A stretch of 64,000 bases of DNA from Thermococcus alcaliphilus. Lineage in GTDB: Archaea; Methanobacteriota_B; Thermococci; Thermococcales; Thermococcaceae. The stretch covers positions 1-64,000 of the forward strand of contig NZ_JAMXLV010000020.1 of the NCBI RefSeq assembly GCF_024054535.1, in the 5' to 3' direction. This document shows, one piece after another, positions 27,123-37,520 of the stretch. The position numbers were made by a program, and so were the translations under genes. The notes under the pieces were generated by a model. That model searched no databases, was not told the DNA's origin, and was given only the letters and a program-made list of their open reading frames with translations. Numbering within the stretch: the first letter of the stretch is position 1; the number at the start of each line of letters is the position of its first letter.

Positions 27123-28313
27123 ATGAGAGAATTCAAACAGCTCACCCCATACAGAAAAGCCCTTGAAATGATGCTAAACGACTTAAAAGAAATTGAAGAA
27201 ACTGAGGAACTTCCTCTTGACGAAGCTCTCGGAAGGGTGCTCGCTGAGGACGTTGTTTCACCAATAGACTTGCCTCCCTTTGACCGTTCTGCCGTTGATG
27301 GATATGCCGTTAGGGCTGAAGATACATTTCAGGCGAGAGAGTACGCTCCAGTAGAGCTTGAGGTTATTGATGAGATAACAGCAGGGATGGAAAGCGAAAA
27401 GGAAGTTACAAATGGAAAAGCTGTGAAGCTAATGACAGGCAACAAAATGCCAAAGGGAGCCAATGGTGTCATAGAGCAAGAAAAGGTGAAGCGAGAAGGG
27501 AACAAAATCTATGTCCTCAGACCCGTTGCGCCCGGACAAAACGTTGCTTTCAAAAGTGAAGACGTGAAGAAGGGAGAGGTCGTCCTGAAGAAGGGACGTA
27601 TTCTAAGACCTCAAGACCTCGGAATGCTCAAAGGCCTTGGGATTAAAACTATCAAAGTAAAAAGAAAGCCCAGAGTCGGGATAATAGTTACAGGTGATGA
27701 GCTTATAGAAGAGTTTGATGAAAAAGCCTTGAACAAAGGAAAAATCCTGGAAAGCAACTCCGCAATGCTGAAAGCCCTTGTAAGGCAGTACTTTGGCGAG
27801 CCTGTCTTTTATGGTGTGCTTCCGGATGATGAAGAACTAATTGGAAAAACAATCGAGAAAGCTAAAAAAGAATGCGACCTCGTCTTAATTACCGGTGGAA
27901 GTGCCTTTGGGGAGAAGGACTATGCCCACAAGTTTGTCAGTCTGCTCTTCCATGGATGTACGAACAAGCCGGGAAGGCCGATAGGGTATGGAGAGGGAAC
28001 CTTTGTAATGAGCGGCTATCCTGCAGCTGTCTTTGCCCAGTTCCACCTCTACGTCAAATACGCCCTTGCAAAGCTTGTCGGAGCTGATTACAAGCCCATA
28101 AGGGTCAAAGCAAAGCTCAAGGAAAAAGTCCCCTCTTCCCTCGGCAGATATGAGTTCGTGAAGGTTTACTATGAAAATGGCGAAGCTGTGCCGATTAAGA
28201 AGAAGGGAAGCGGAATAATGAGCGCAATAGTTGAGAGCAATGGTTACCTCGAAATCCCAGAGGACAGCGAAGGGTATAAAGAGGGAGAAGAGGTTTGGGT
28301 TACACTCTATTGA
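27123..28313 (+). CDS. moeA: Molybdopterin molybdenumtransferase MoeA
   Basis: Inserts molybdate or tungstate into adenylated molybdopterin. 396 residues in the normal four-domain order: DLPPFDRSAVDGYAVRAED near 55, KLMTGNKMPKGANGVIEQE near 100, the MogA-like domain from 180 with GIIVTGDELIE and LITGGSAFGEKDYA, then NKPGRPIGYGE and a C-terminal beta domain. GAAGGTGAT precedes the ATG. Likely co-transcribed with moaB. Confidence 0.94.
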   Translation: MREFKQLTPYRKALEMMLNDLKEIEETEELPLDEALGRVLAEDVVSPIDLPPFDRSAVDGYAVRAEDTFQAREYAPVELEVIDEITAGMESEKEVTNGKAVKLMTGNKMPKGANGVIEQEKVKREGNKIYVLRPVAPGQNVAFKSEDVKKGEVVLKKGRILRPQDLGMLKGLGIKTIKVKRKPRVGIIVTGDELIEEFDEKALNKGKILESNSAMLKALVRQYFGEPVFYGVLPDDEELIGKTIEKAKKECDLVLITGGSAFGEKDYAHKFVSLLFHGCTNKPGRPIGYGEGTFVMSGYPAAVFAQFHLYVKYALAKLVGADYKPIRVKAKLKEKVPSSLGRYEFVKVYYENGEAVPIKKKGSGIMSAIVESNGYLEIPEDSEGYKEGEEVWVTLY

Positions 28314-28324
28314 GCATCTGCCCT

Positions 28325-29344
<1,020 letters not shown>

Positions 29345-29389
29345 TCACACCTCCAAGGAGCATTGAAAAAAGAACTTAAAGTTTTTGCC

Positions 29390-29719
29390 CTACCCAAGTG
29401 ATTTTATAACCTCCAAAAATCTCTGCACCACCTCTTCGGGAGCATCTTTCTTGGGACTTCTCTTCATTCTCGGCAGCTCTCCATGTTTATATCTTTCAAT
29501 CCACTCAAAAACCTGCTCAAGGGCTTCCTTAAAGTTGCTTACAGGTTCAAATGGTTCATCAAGGTAATAAATTTCCTCGTTTTTGAGGTCGTATATCAAA
29601 ACTGCCGGGTAAAGGGTGTCATCCTTGCACGGGCATTCAGAGTCTATGCTTACTTCAATTATGAAATCCCCCACCTCAAGAAGCCCCTCCTCTTTTAAGG
29701 TTTCTTTCCATCTGCTCAT
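29390..29719 (-). CDS. Conserved-looking 109-residue protein, unknown function
   Basis: Acidic alpha/beta protein with a CPC motif near residue 34 (SIDSECPCKDD) and an alternating-charge C-terminal helix ending VVQRFLEVIKSLG. No family recognised. ATG 29719 is about 25 bases from a TATA-like AAATTTAAAAC (29741-29752), pointing to a leaderless message. Divergent from the phosphoesterase gene. Confidence 0.65.
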   Translation of the reverse strand: MSRWKETLKEEGLLEVGDFIIEVSIDSECPCKDDTLYPAVLIYDLKNEEIYYLDEPFEPVSNFKEALEQVFEWIERYKHGELPRMKRSPKKDAPEEVVQRFLEVIKSLG

Positions 29720-29801
29720 ATCTTTTATGAATTGGTTTTCAAGTTTTAAATTTAACCATCAAGCATTTAAGCTCTCTCATGTATTTTGTAAGGGTGGTGA
29801 G

Positions 29802-30458
29802 ATGAGAATAATAGCGGTAACGGACATTCACGGGAGGGGAAACAAGGTTAAAGAACTTTTAGAACACATCAAGGGACAAGAGCCTGACCTTATTCTAATA
29901 GCTGGTGACATAACTCATTTCAGGGGTAGAGATGCAGCTTATAATATCCTGAAGGAATTTATTAACTTTGGAAAGCCCTTCTATGCAGTTATGGGGAACT
30001 GTGATGGGAGAGATGTTCTTGAACTGCTTGAAGAACTTCATATCAGCCTTCACGACAAAAGGGTGGAGTTTAATGGCGTCGGCATTGTTGGAATAGGGGG
30101 CTCAAACATAACGCCTTTCTCGACAATATGGGAGTTCAGCGAAGAGGAAATTTGGGAAATTCTGACCAAAAATTATCAAGATGGCGATATAGTGCTTTCT
30201 CACGTTCCGCCTAAAAACACCAAGGTTGACAAAACCTTTGTGGGAACACATGCCGGAAGCAAGTCGCTGAGAAAATTCATTGAGGAAAAGCAGCCTCCAC
30301 TAGTTATATGCGGTCACATACATGAGGCAATTGGAATAGATGAGATTGGAGAAACCATAATTGTAAATCCAGGTCCTCTGTCGAGGGGACATTATGCCAC
30401 AATAGATTTTGATGAAGAAAAGAAAAAAGTAAAAGATATAACGCTCGAGAAGTTTTAA
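29802..30458 (+). CDS. Calcineurin-like metallophosphoesterase
   Basis: 218-residue phosphoesterase with all metal motifs in order: DIHGRGN, GDITHF, GNCDG, SHVPP and GHIHE. Substrate unknown. ATG 29802 is chosen because GGTGGTGAG lies directly before it and the protein then begins at the first beta strand (MRIIAVTDIHG); a longer frame upstream overlaps the divergent 109-residue gene and shows no homologous features. The tRNA-Ala gene follows 46 bases downstream on the same strand. Confidence 0.88.
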   Translation: MRIIAVTDIHGRGNKVKELLEHIKGQEPDLILIAGDITHFRGRDAAYNILKEFINFGKPFYAVMGNCDGRDVLELLEELHISLHDKRVEFNGVGIVGIGGSNITPFSTIWEFSEEEIWEILTKNYQDGDIVLSHVPPKNTKVDKTFVGTHAGSKSLRKFIEEKQPPLVICGHIHEAIGIDEIGETIIVNPGPLSRGHYATIDFDEEKKKVKDITLEKF

Positions 30459-30504
30459 TGCATGGAAAACTTTTTAAGTTGACTCTAAAGATAAAAATCG
30501 GGAT

Positions 30505-30581
30505 GGGCCGGTAGCTCAGCCTGGGAGAGCGACGGCTTCGCAAGCCGTAGGCCGCGGGTTCAAATCCCGCCCGGTCCACCA
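30505..30581 (+). tRNA. tRNA-Ala (anticodon CGC)
   Basis: Full cloverleaf: acceptor GGGCCGG/CCGGTCC, D arm with AGCTCAGCCTGGGAGAGC, anticodon arm ACGGC-TTCGCAA-GCCGT (anticodon CGC), T arm with GGTTCAAATC, discriminator A and encoded CCA. The G3-U70 wobble pair that identifies alanine tRNA is present. No intron. CTTTTTAAG near 30469-30477 is the likely TATA element. Confidence 0.97.
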
Positions 30582-30593
30582 CTATTCTAAGGT

Positions 30594-31235
30594 TTACAGT
30601 TTCACCTCTACTCCATCAATTTCGCTGTTGATTGATTTTTTGACATTAAGAAAGAAACTTTTACCCTTCTTTCTTATCTCAACGACAGTAGTTGCAACTT
30701 CCTCTAGGAGCGGGAGGATATTGGGAGTATTCTTCTCTAACAGCTCAGTATTAATGAAGTAGTAGCCAATTCCCTTGGGATTTCCGGTATACCCCAGAAC
30801 GATATTCACAATAGACAATGCTTCTGTTCTTGAATTTATTACAAAGAAAAGTTTATCAAATCCCAAAACTGGGCTTACTATTTTATCCCCTACATCTAGA
30901 ATTGACTCAACAATGCCAAATGCTTCCTTTTCCTGAACAACAGGCTCTCCAAGAGAAAGTCTTGTAATAACATTCCCCACGTGCAACCGTCCCCCAATTT
31001 TGATAACCCTAACATTGTCTAGTAAGCCAGAGTTTAGCCCTTGGAGTTCCATCTGGCTCTTATACAGGTAAAGCGTATCGAGAATGTCCACAACAACCAC
31101 AGCATAATCTTTTTTGTATGCCCAATTTAACAAGTGAGCAAATCCTATATGAGGAGGTGTTGATGAGTCGTGTTCGATAAGTACGTTCTCTCCAAATAGT
31201 ATTGACTCCCAAACTCTTCTAATAACTTCCCTCAT
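30594..31235 (-). CDS. DUF257 family protein (Thermococcales-specific)
   Basis: 213 residues. The pattern VLIEHDSSTPPHIGFAHLLN, VVDILDTLYLYKSQMELQG and VRVIKIGGRLHVGNVI is that of the DUF257 family, abundant in Pyrococcus and Thermococcus and without known function; the fold resembles RecA-like ATPases but I see no good Walker A motif. Start 31235 follows GGTGG at 6 bases; an ATG 18 bases upstream precedes the ribosome site. Ends 12 bases after the tRNA. Confidence 0.8.
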   Translation of the reverse strand: MREVIRRVWESILFGENVLIEHDSSTPPHIGFAHLLNWAYKKDYAVVVVDILDTLYLYKSQMELQGLNSGLLDNVRVIKIGGRLHVGNVITRLSLGEPVVQEKEAFGIVESILDVGDKIVSPVLGFDKLFFVINSRTEALSIVNIVLGYTGNPKGIGYYFINTELLEKNTPNILPLLEEVATTVVEIRKKGKSFFLNVKKSINSEIDGVEVKL

Positions 31236-31407
31236 GACAAGCCACCTTTTCATATTTTACTGTTTAATGTTCTTAAAGATTTAGGAACAAAAAGATTAGC
31301 CGTAACGCTTATGCAACAGTAGTTTGGTAGTAGCAATTAACAAAAATCCAAACCTCTGAAGCAAAACTTTTTTAGGTGCTTTGCCTTCATGCACTAAGGT
31401 GGTGTTC

Positions 31408-33111
31408 ATGGATAAGTATGAAGTTCTTCAAGACCTGATGAGAAGAAGGGGCTTTGCGTGGGGTAGTTTTGAAATCTACGGTGGAGCGAGAGGTTTTTAT
31501 GATTACGGTCCTTTGGGGGCTACAATAAAAAGAAAAATCGAGAAGAAAATCAGAGAAGCCTTTATAAGGGAGGGCTTCTTTGAAATTGAAACTCCCGATA
31601 TCACCCCGGAAGAGGTTTTTATTGCCTCGGGACACGTGGAGAAGTTCGTTGACCCATTAACTGAGTGTAAAAAGTGTGGCTCAAGATTTAGAGCCGATCA
31701 TCTTGTTGAAGAAGCTCTTGGCATAGACACCGAGGGGCTTAGTGCCGAGCATCTCACGCAACTCATAAGAGAGCACGACATAAAGTGCCCAGAATGTGGC
31801 GGAGAGCTCAGCGATGTGTGGTACTTTAACTTGATGTTTGAAACTTACATCGGACCTTACAAGGATAAGAAGGGCTATCTGAGGCCCGAAACTGCCCAGG
31901 GGATATTCGTGAACTTCAAGAGGTTGAATAACTTTGCCAGAAACCAACTACCATTCGGGGTCTTTCAGATAGGAAAAGCTTATAGAAACGAGATTTCCCC
32001 AAGACAGGGAATGTTGAGACTCAGAGAGTTTACTCAGGCAGAGGTCGAGATTTTCTTCAATCCCAATGAGACCGAGCATCCGCACTTTGATGAGGTTAAA
32101 GACGAGATCGTCAGGCTTTATCCAATAGAGCACCAGCTTAAAGATTTAGGCATGATTGAAGTCACCTTAGAAGAGGCTGTGAAGAAGGGCTACGTGCTGA
32201 ACACCTTTTTTGCCTATTATATGGCAATGGTGAAGAGGATTCTCCTTGACATAGGTATCCCCGAGGATAAGATCAGGTTCAGACAGCAGTTGCCAGAGGA
32301 GAGGGCGCACTACTCAAGCGACACATGGGATGTGGAGATTCACAGCGAAAGGTTTGGATGGATTGAGTGCGTTGGTATAGCCTACAGGGGAGACTACGAT
32401 CTAAGCAGGCACATAAAAGAAAGCGGGGCAGATTTAACAGTTATGATCCACTACAAAGAGCCCAAGATAGTTAAGAAGCTTAAGGTTTCCCTCAACATGA
32501 AAAAAGTTGGGCCTAAACTTAAGAAAGATGCAAAAAGGATTAACCAGAAGCTCCAGGAGATGAGCCAGGAAGAGCTCAAGAAAATAGTGGAAGGGCTTGA
32601 GCGGATTGGAAAGGTTATCATTGACGGCTATGAACTTGAAAAAGACGACTTCCTCATCAAAGAGGTTGAAGAAAAGATAACCGGCGAAAAGATAGTGCCC
32701 CACGTCTTAGAGCCGAGCTTTGGTATCGATAGACCGTTTTACCTGCTCCTTGAGAACTCCTTGGCTATGGACGAAGACGGAAGAGTTTATCTCAAGATAA
32801 AGAAGGACATGGCACCGATAGAAGTTGCCGTTTTGCCCCTCGTGGCCAAGGAGCCCCTAACGAGCATAGCCTATGACATCTTCAGAACCCTGCAAAAAGA
32901 GGGGTTCATAGTTGTCTATGACGAGAAGGACACCATTGGAAGGAGATATGCAAGGTACGACGAGATAGGAACGCCTTACTGTGTAACAGTAGATAACCAG
33001 ACGCCTGAAGACAACACCGTGACGATAAGGGACAGGGACACGAGGGAGCAGATAAGGGTGAAGATAGAGGAGCTTCCAGAGAAGCTGAAGGAGATGATTT
33101 TTGGAAGCTGA
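31408..33111 (+). CDS. glyS: Glycyl-tRNA synthetase
   Basis: Class II alpha2 synthetase, 567 residues, archaeal/eukaryotic type. It begins MDKYEVLQDLMRRRGF and shows GFYDYGPLGATIKRKIE, a zinc-type pair CKKCGS/CPECGG near 90 and 130, motif 2 FRNEISPRQGMLRLREF-type (AYRNEISPRQG), and motif 3 PSFGIDRPFYLLLENS. The anticodon-binding domain starts near 470 (VAVLPLVAKEPL). AGGTGGTG precedes ATG 31408. Confidence 0.96.
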   Translation: MDKYEVLQDLMRRRGFAWGSFEIYGGARGFYDYGPLGATIKRKIEKKIREAFIREGFFEIETPDITPEEVFIASGHVEKFVDPLTECKKCGSRFRADHLVEEALGIDTEGLSAEHLTQLIREHDIKCPECGGELSDVWYFNLMFETYIGPYKDKKGYLRPETAQGIFVNFKRLNNFARNQLPFGVFQIGKAYRNEISPRQGMLRLREFTQAEVEIFFNPNETEHPHFDEVKDEIVRLYPIEHQLKDLGMIEVTLEEAVKKGYVLNTFFAYYMAMVKRILLDIGIPEDKIRFRQQLPEERAHYSSDTWDVEIHSERFGWIECVGIAYRGDYDLSRHIKESGADLTVMIHYKEPKIVKKLKVSLNMKKVGPKLKKDAKRINQKLQEMSQEELKKIVEGLERIGKVIIDGYELEKDDFLIKEVEEKITGEKIVPHVLEPSFGIDRPFYLLLENSLAMDEDGRVYLKIKKDMAPIEVAVLPLVAKEPLTSIAYDIFRTLQKEGFIVVYDEKDTIGRRYARYDEIGTPYCVTVDNQTPEDNTVTIRDRDTREQIRVKIEELPEKLKEMIFGS

Positions 33112-33156
33112 TTCCAATCCTTTTTTCTCTTATAAAATGAAACCTCGTGAGTTATT

Positions 33157-33699
33157 ATGGCTAACAAAATCCACCTCCTCTACAAGCGCATTCCAAACAG
33201 AATTCTTGAGAGGGATGATGAGCTTATTGCGGACTTAGGAGATATAATCGTTGCGAAATCTAAGTTTGAAGGAATGCTAACTCCGCTTTTTGTAAACGGT
33301 GTCAAGGTCATAGAGAACGGATACATCATGATATATTTTGCCTTTATTGGCGAGAACTATGATATACTGAAGGTTTACGATAAGGAAGGCAACTTTAAGG
33401 GGTTATACGTCGATATCCTAGCTTATACCAAGCGAGAGGGTAACACCTTGGAGATGCTGGATTTGTTCTTGGATATTTTCATTTTCCCCAATGGAGAAGT
33501 CTTCCTTCTTGATGAGGAGGAGCTTGAGATGGCACTTCTCTATGAGCTTATAGACAAAGAAACGTTCGATTTTGCATATTCAAAAGCGAGAGAGATCATA
33601 GAAAAATTCGAAAAAGGCTTGTTCCCTCCGGATGTTGTGTGGCAGTATTCACTTTCTTCTCCAAAGGACGATCAAGACCAGTCCTATAACTACCAATAA
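33157..33699 (+). CDS. DUF402 family protein
   Basis: 180 residues with the DUF402 core IYFAFIGENYDILKVYDKEG and GLYVDILAYTKREG, followed by DLFLDIFIFPNGEVFLLDEEE. The domain is found in bacterial nucleoside/nucleotide phosphatases such as FomD and in the RNase FAU-1 group, so a phosphate-ester or RNA substrate is possible. Its last 50 bases overlap the convergent beta-helix gene, a large antiparallel overlap for this window. Confidence 0.8.
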   Translation: MANKIHLLYKRIPNRILERDDELIADLGDIIVAKSKFEGMLTPLFVNGVKVIENGYIMIYFAFIGENYDILKVYDKEGNFKGLYVDILAYTKREGNTLEMLDLFLDIFIFPNGEVFLLDEEELEMALLYELIDKETFDFAYSKAREIIEKFEKGLFPPDVVWQYSLSSPKDDQDQSYNYQ

Positions 33700-34833
33700 G
33701 CTTACGTAGGTGAGATTCTCTTCTTCTTGTGGGGATGGGGCAGAAGGAGATGAAGTGTTCAACGGTGAAGAAACCTGTGTTGAGCTTGTGGTAGTGTTTA
33801 ATTCTTCTTTCACTAAGCCCAGAACCTCGTAGTTTTCTGAGGGAAGGATCAATGGATATTTATCGACTTTGAAAGGCTGGTCTATAACTCCATCACCATT
33901 TTCATCTGATCCTCTATAAGAATCCCAGTAGTTGCCCAAAAATCCTTCAAACGTTACATTCGCAAATTTATAGACAACTCTGGGAGAGTGAAAAGTGTTT
34001 TTATTCCCAACTTGGGGAAAAACATAGTAAAAACCTATTGCTCCTTCTGGCGTATACGGAACTTCTTTCCCGTAGAAATCATTTAAGTAAATGCTGTTAT
34101 TAATACCAAAAATGTACATCCCATACACTTCTGCCGCATACTCCATACCACCACTTGAAGGAAGGTAAATTGTATTTCTAATTATCTCGGTGCCACTGGA
34201 GCGATCTAGATAAACCGCTGCTCCTTTACAGTACCCACCAAATGCTGCTGATGGAAAGCACTTGACGGAGCTTACAAATCTATTGCCATAAATCGTGGAG
34301 TTCTTGACCATTACCAGATACACTCCGTATATGTTTGAAAAGAGGTAGGAATGGGGGACAAAGGTGTTATTTATTATGTGCAGGTTTCTTGAATAGTCAG
34401 CAAAAATTGCTCCACCTTTACAATCAGCATCTCCAGCAAATTTGCTTTTCCAATAGCAGTACAGATTTCCCTTAAATGTGCTATTGGCAACCGTGATGTT
34501 CTCGGAGTTGATGATTTTTATTCCATAGCTGCATCTAACTATTCGGATATTCTCAATCCTGACGTTTTTTGTATTCTCAAGGATTATTCCTGGGCGCTTG
34601 TTTTCTCCCACTATGCTCACGTTTTTTATTAAAAGGAATAAACTGGTGTTTTTGATTAAAATAGCAGTGTCATTGCTGGCATTGATGAAGAGATTTCCAA
34701 GAAGGTATGGATCATCTGGAGTTCCAGAGCCAGGGAGTTCTTTTAGGCTCTCATCCCCAACAAATGTTAGCTGAGCTGCACTTGCTAAGGGAAGAAAAAG
34801 TAGCATAACAAGAAAAATTACCAGCACCCTCAT
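33649..34833 (-). CDS. Surface-anchored right-handed beta-helix protein
   Basis: 394 residues: signal peptide (LVIFLVMLLFLPLASAAQ), a NosD/CASH-like region of repeated strands (about 40-310, with recurrent NxxNITVANSTFKGN and IYGNRF-type turns), then a Ser/Thr/Pro-rich stalk and a C-terminal membrane anchor (LLVVIGLVLIVLWRRK). Beta-helix proteins of this form bind or cut polysaccharide. The DENGDGVIDQPF segment near 285 resembles a calcium-binding loop common at the end of such helices. Ligand unknown. Confidence 0.82.
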   Translation of the reverse strand: MRVLVIFLVMLLFLPLASAAQLTFVGDESLKELPGSGTPDDPYLLGNLFINASNDTAILIKNTSLFLLIKNVSIVGENKRPGIILENTKNVRIENIRIVRCSYGIKIINSENITVANSTFKGNLYCYWKSKFAGDADCKGGAIFADYSRNLHIINNTFVPHSYLFSNIYGVYLVMVKNSTIYGNRFVSSVKCFPSAAFGGYCKGAAVYLDRSSGTEIIRNTIYLPSSGGMEYAAEVYGMYIFGINNSIYLNDFYGKEVPYTPEGAIGFYYVFPQVGNKNTFHSPRVVYKFANVTFEGFLGNYWDSYRGSDENGDGVIDQPFKVDKYPLILPSENYEVLGLVKEELNTTTSSTQVSSPLNTSSPSAPSPQEEENLTYVSLLVVIGLVLIVLWRRK

Positions 34834-34889
34834 TGAGCCCCCTCACCTTTAAATATCCTTCTCTTCCCAAATACTTTACGGTGATTGCA

Positions 34890-35168
34890 ATGATAAAAGA
34901 CGCCAAAGAAGGAGTGATAATCCAGATATACGTACAGCCAAATGCGAAGAAAACCGAAATTGAAGGCGTAGATGAATGGCGAAAAAGGCTGAAGGTCAAG
35001 GTAAAAGCTCCGCCAGTAGAAGGAAGGGCAAATAAGGAAGTTGTGAAGTTCTTCTCAAAGCTACTTGGGACGGAGGTTGTTCTTTTGAGGGGAGAGACAA
35101 GTAGGGAGAAAGATTTGCTAGTTAAAGGGCTCACTGCAGAAGAAGTGAAGGAAAAGTTGAAATCTTGA
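34890..35168 (+). CDS. DUF167 (YggU-type) protein
   Basis: 92 residues with the family signature VQPNAKKTEIEGVDEW and VKAPPVEGRANKEVVKFFSK. Structures of family members are small alpha/beta folds; function is not established. ATG 34890 follows GGTGAT at 4 bases, and the upstream frame to 34833 contains the TATA-like TTTAAATA, so the longer frame is not used. Confidence 0.85.
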   Translation: MIKDAKEGVIIQIYVQPNAKKTEIEGVDEWRKRLKVKVKAPPVEGRANKEVVKFFSKLLGTEVVLLRGETSREKDLLVKGLTAEEVKEKLKS

Positions 35169-35257
35169 ACTCTCACTGATGCCTGAGAATATACCTAATT
35201 ATAACAACACCAGCCGAGTTTAATCATTCCTTTTCAGATTCTTCTTCAAGATCAAGC

Positions 35258-36409
35258 TTAGCTTCTATTTTTCTTAATTTTCTTTTTGATTATCGCTTTT
35301 ATATCATCAGTAATACTAGGCAGCAGCCTCATCTTCTTCAAGTACATTAAATAGTCCATAGAGGGCACGTAGACCAATATAGGGAAAAACAGGAAGATAT
35401 TCATTACTGAAACCTTGCTGTATTTTTCAACACTCTCATAATAACGTACCATAAATTCCGCTGGATCTGTAGGTTCTTTGTTTTCAATCATATTAGCTAA
35501 ATAGTGTAACGTAGCATACATATTGAGCAACCGTGATTCGACTAACATTCTGCTTAATTGTGATAATATCTCTCCAAAGATCCACATTAGTGTAATAAAC
35601 GATACATAAAATGCAGGTATTTTTAGCAAATCTATTGTGATTTTAAACAAATTCGTAAATATGTCTTGGATTTTGTCATAGCTTAAGTTTTGGGTGTATA
35701 CCAACAGAATAATGAACAAAATCCAATAAGCAACTGATATTACAATGCCATAAAAAAAGATTGATGAACGCCTCCAAGGCCTTTTTAGTTTCAATTTTTC
35801 TACTTTGCTAGAAAGTATTTCATTAATCTTAGACCCAAAATACCACAATAATGGAATAGACAAAAACATCAAAATCCATTTAACTAAAATGATGAAAGCA
35901 TCATAAGTTTCTTTCGAGAGGTAATTTTCTACTGTTTCTAGCTCAGGTGCTAATTTGATATTAGCTGCAAACATTAACAAAATAAACAATAAAAACACAA
36001 GTATTAACGTTGCTAATATAAATGTAGCAAGGTTCTCGGCAATTAAGTAGCTACGATATTTCGAATATACTGGATCTTTTTTAGGGGTTGGGTATAACCC
36101 AAATAGTTCTGGCCATTTTAAAAGTGTGGAATCAATTTTTACGAGATAATAGAAAAACATTAAAGGTACAAAAAAGAACGCGAAAATTAGCATAAAATAT
36201 GCTGTCTCTCCGAGAAGAGATTTTAATGAGTCACTAAACAGGCCAAATGACGTCAAAAATGCAAAAAACGATACTATAGCACCGATACTCCTGAAAGTAG
36301 AAGGACGTAATGTTTTTATGAAATCCAATGTATTTGACATCTCCTGAAGTTTAGAGTTGATGTCCTCTCTAGTGATTAGGGGAAGATCAATAATGCTATC
36401 ATGTTTCAT
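35258..36409 (-). CDS. AT-rich orphan membrane protein
   Basis: 383 residues with about eight hydrophobic helices (for example FRSIGAIVSFFAFLTSFGLF, ATFILATLILVFLLFILLMF) and charged cytoplasmic loops; no family recognised. Base composition and codon choice are clearly more AT-rich than neighbours, which suggests recent acquisition. At the 3' end a second frame stays open past the stop to 35224 with protein-like, acidic sequence (see findings), so the true C-terminus may differ. Confidence 0.65.
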   Translation of the reverse strand: MKHDSIIDLPLITREDINSKLQEMSNTLDFIKTLRPSTFRSIGAIVSFFAFLTSFGLFSDSLKSLLGETAYFMLIFAFFFVPLMFFYYLVKIDSTLLKWPELFGLYPTPKKDPVYSKYRSYLIAENLATFILATLILVFLLFILLMFAANIKLAPELETVENYLSKETYDAFIILVKWILMFLSIPLLWYFGSKINEILSSKVEKLKLKRPWRRSSIFFYGIVISVAYWILFIILLVYTQNLSYDKIQDIFTNLFKITIDLLKIPAFYVSFITLMWIFGEILSQLSRMLVESRLLNMYATLHYLANMIENKEPTDPAEFMVRYYESVEKYSKVSVMNIFLFFPILVYVPSMDYLMYLKKMRLLPSITDDIKAIIKKKIKKNRS

Positions 36410-36469
36410 ACAATTAAAAATTAATGAGAAAAGAGTTAAAAAGTTTTTTTACAAATAAAATCCATGGAG

Positions 36470-37474
36470 CTATTTTAGAATCCCAAGGCTCTTGTTAGTC
36501 TTTTTGATGCTCTCCCACTTGTCTGCGAGCTCAAACATCGCCCTTATTGCATCAACGTTTTCTGGAACGACGTCGCTTTCTTGATGCACCGCTTGGATGT
36601 AGAATAGCCTGTTGCCCTTTACATTGATGCTCTCCTTCCACACCGCTATCTCGTAGAGGTTGTTCCACTCCCTGTGCAAATCCCTTGCAAACTCTATCAG
36701 CTGGGCTGTGCTGTCAAAACCTCTTTCCTTCTCAAAGAGCAGAACTCTCGTGGTGTTTTTGAAGATGTCGATGACGTCTTCCCTTGTAAGGGGCTTTTTG
36801 AGCTCTACCATTACGCTGTGGACGTGCATTAATGTGGTCGGCACAACAAATGCCATTGTCTCGATGTTTATTGGGATAACCGTCTGAACATCCGGTCCGT
36901 GATGGGATGGAACCTCTACCGTGGGCTTTATGGCGTTAATGGGGCCTCTCTTGATATCATTTGGATCCGCAGCCCTTCTAATCATCACAGCGTAGACGTA
37001 GTCGATGTAGTCCTTTATTGCGTTGAGAGTTCTCGTTAAGCCTGTGGTGTTGCAGGAGACAACTCTAACATAATTTTTGCCCAAAGCCTTTTCATAGTTT
37101 GCCTGTGCAACGAAGGAAACCTCCGCAACCTCCGCTTTCTCTCCCCCTTGAAATATCGCCTTAACCCCTGCTTTCTCGTAGAGGGCTCTGTTTTTCTCAC
37201 CCATTCCTCCGGGTGTGGCATCTACAATTACATCTACTTTTTCGAGCAGATCCTCAAGAGTGCCTGCTACCTCAAATCCAGCCTTCTCGAATCTAGGTAA
37301 AAATTCACTGGATGCTGCATAGACAGGTATTCCGAGCTCTTTAGCACGATAAGCCTCAAAGTCTGGCTTCGTCTTTGTAACTCCTATTAGCTCCATATCA
37401 TCTTGTTTTGAAACTGCGTAAGCAACCCTCTTTCCTATAGTCCCGTAACCGTTAATTCCTACCTTGACTCTCAT
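36470..37474 (-). CDS. gap: Glyceraldehyde-3-phosphate dehydrogenase, archaeal phosphorylating type
   Basis: Interconverts glyceraldehyde-3-phosphate and 1,3-bisphosphoglycerate, in Thermococcales mainly for gluconeogenesis. 334 residues. Nucleotide motif [19 protein letters not shown] at the N-terminus; catalytic Cys in [12 protein letters not shown] near 140; [12 protein letters not shown] near 193. GGGGTGAG precedes the ATG. A palindrome resembling the Thermococcales glycolytic motif lies upstream of the TATA-like CTTAAGTATT. Confidence 0.96.
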   Translation of the reverse strand: MRVKVGINGYGTIGKRVAYAVSKQDDMELIGVTKTKPDFEAYRAKELGIPVYAASSEFLPRFEKAGFEVAGTLEDLLEKVDVIVDATPGGMGEKNRALYEKAGVKAIFQGGEKAEVAEVSFVAQANYEKALGKNYVRVVSCNTTGLTRTLNAIKDYIDYVYAVMIRRAADPNDIKRGPINAIKPTVEVPSHHGPDVQTVIPINIETMAFVVPTTLMHVHSVMVELKKPLTREDVIDIFKNTTRVLLFEKERGFDSTAQLIEFARDLHREWNNLYEIAVWKESINVKGNRLFYIQAVHQESDVVPENVDAIRAMFELADKWESIKKTNKSLGILK

Positions 37475-37520
37475 TTTCTCACCCCAAATTATCTTAAAAG
37501 AGGGAAATACTTAAGCATTG

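Noticed and set aside
29616-29801. N-terminal extension of the phosphoesterase
   Set aside because: It overlaps the divergent 109-residue gene and precedes a strong GGTGGTGAG ribosome site at the conserved start.
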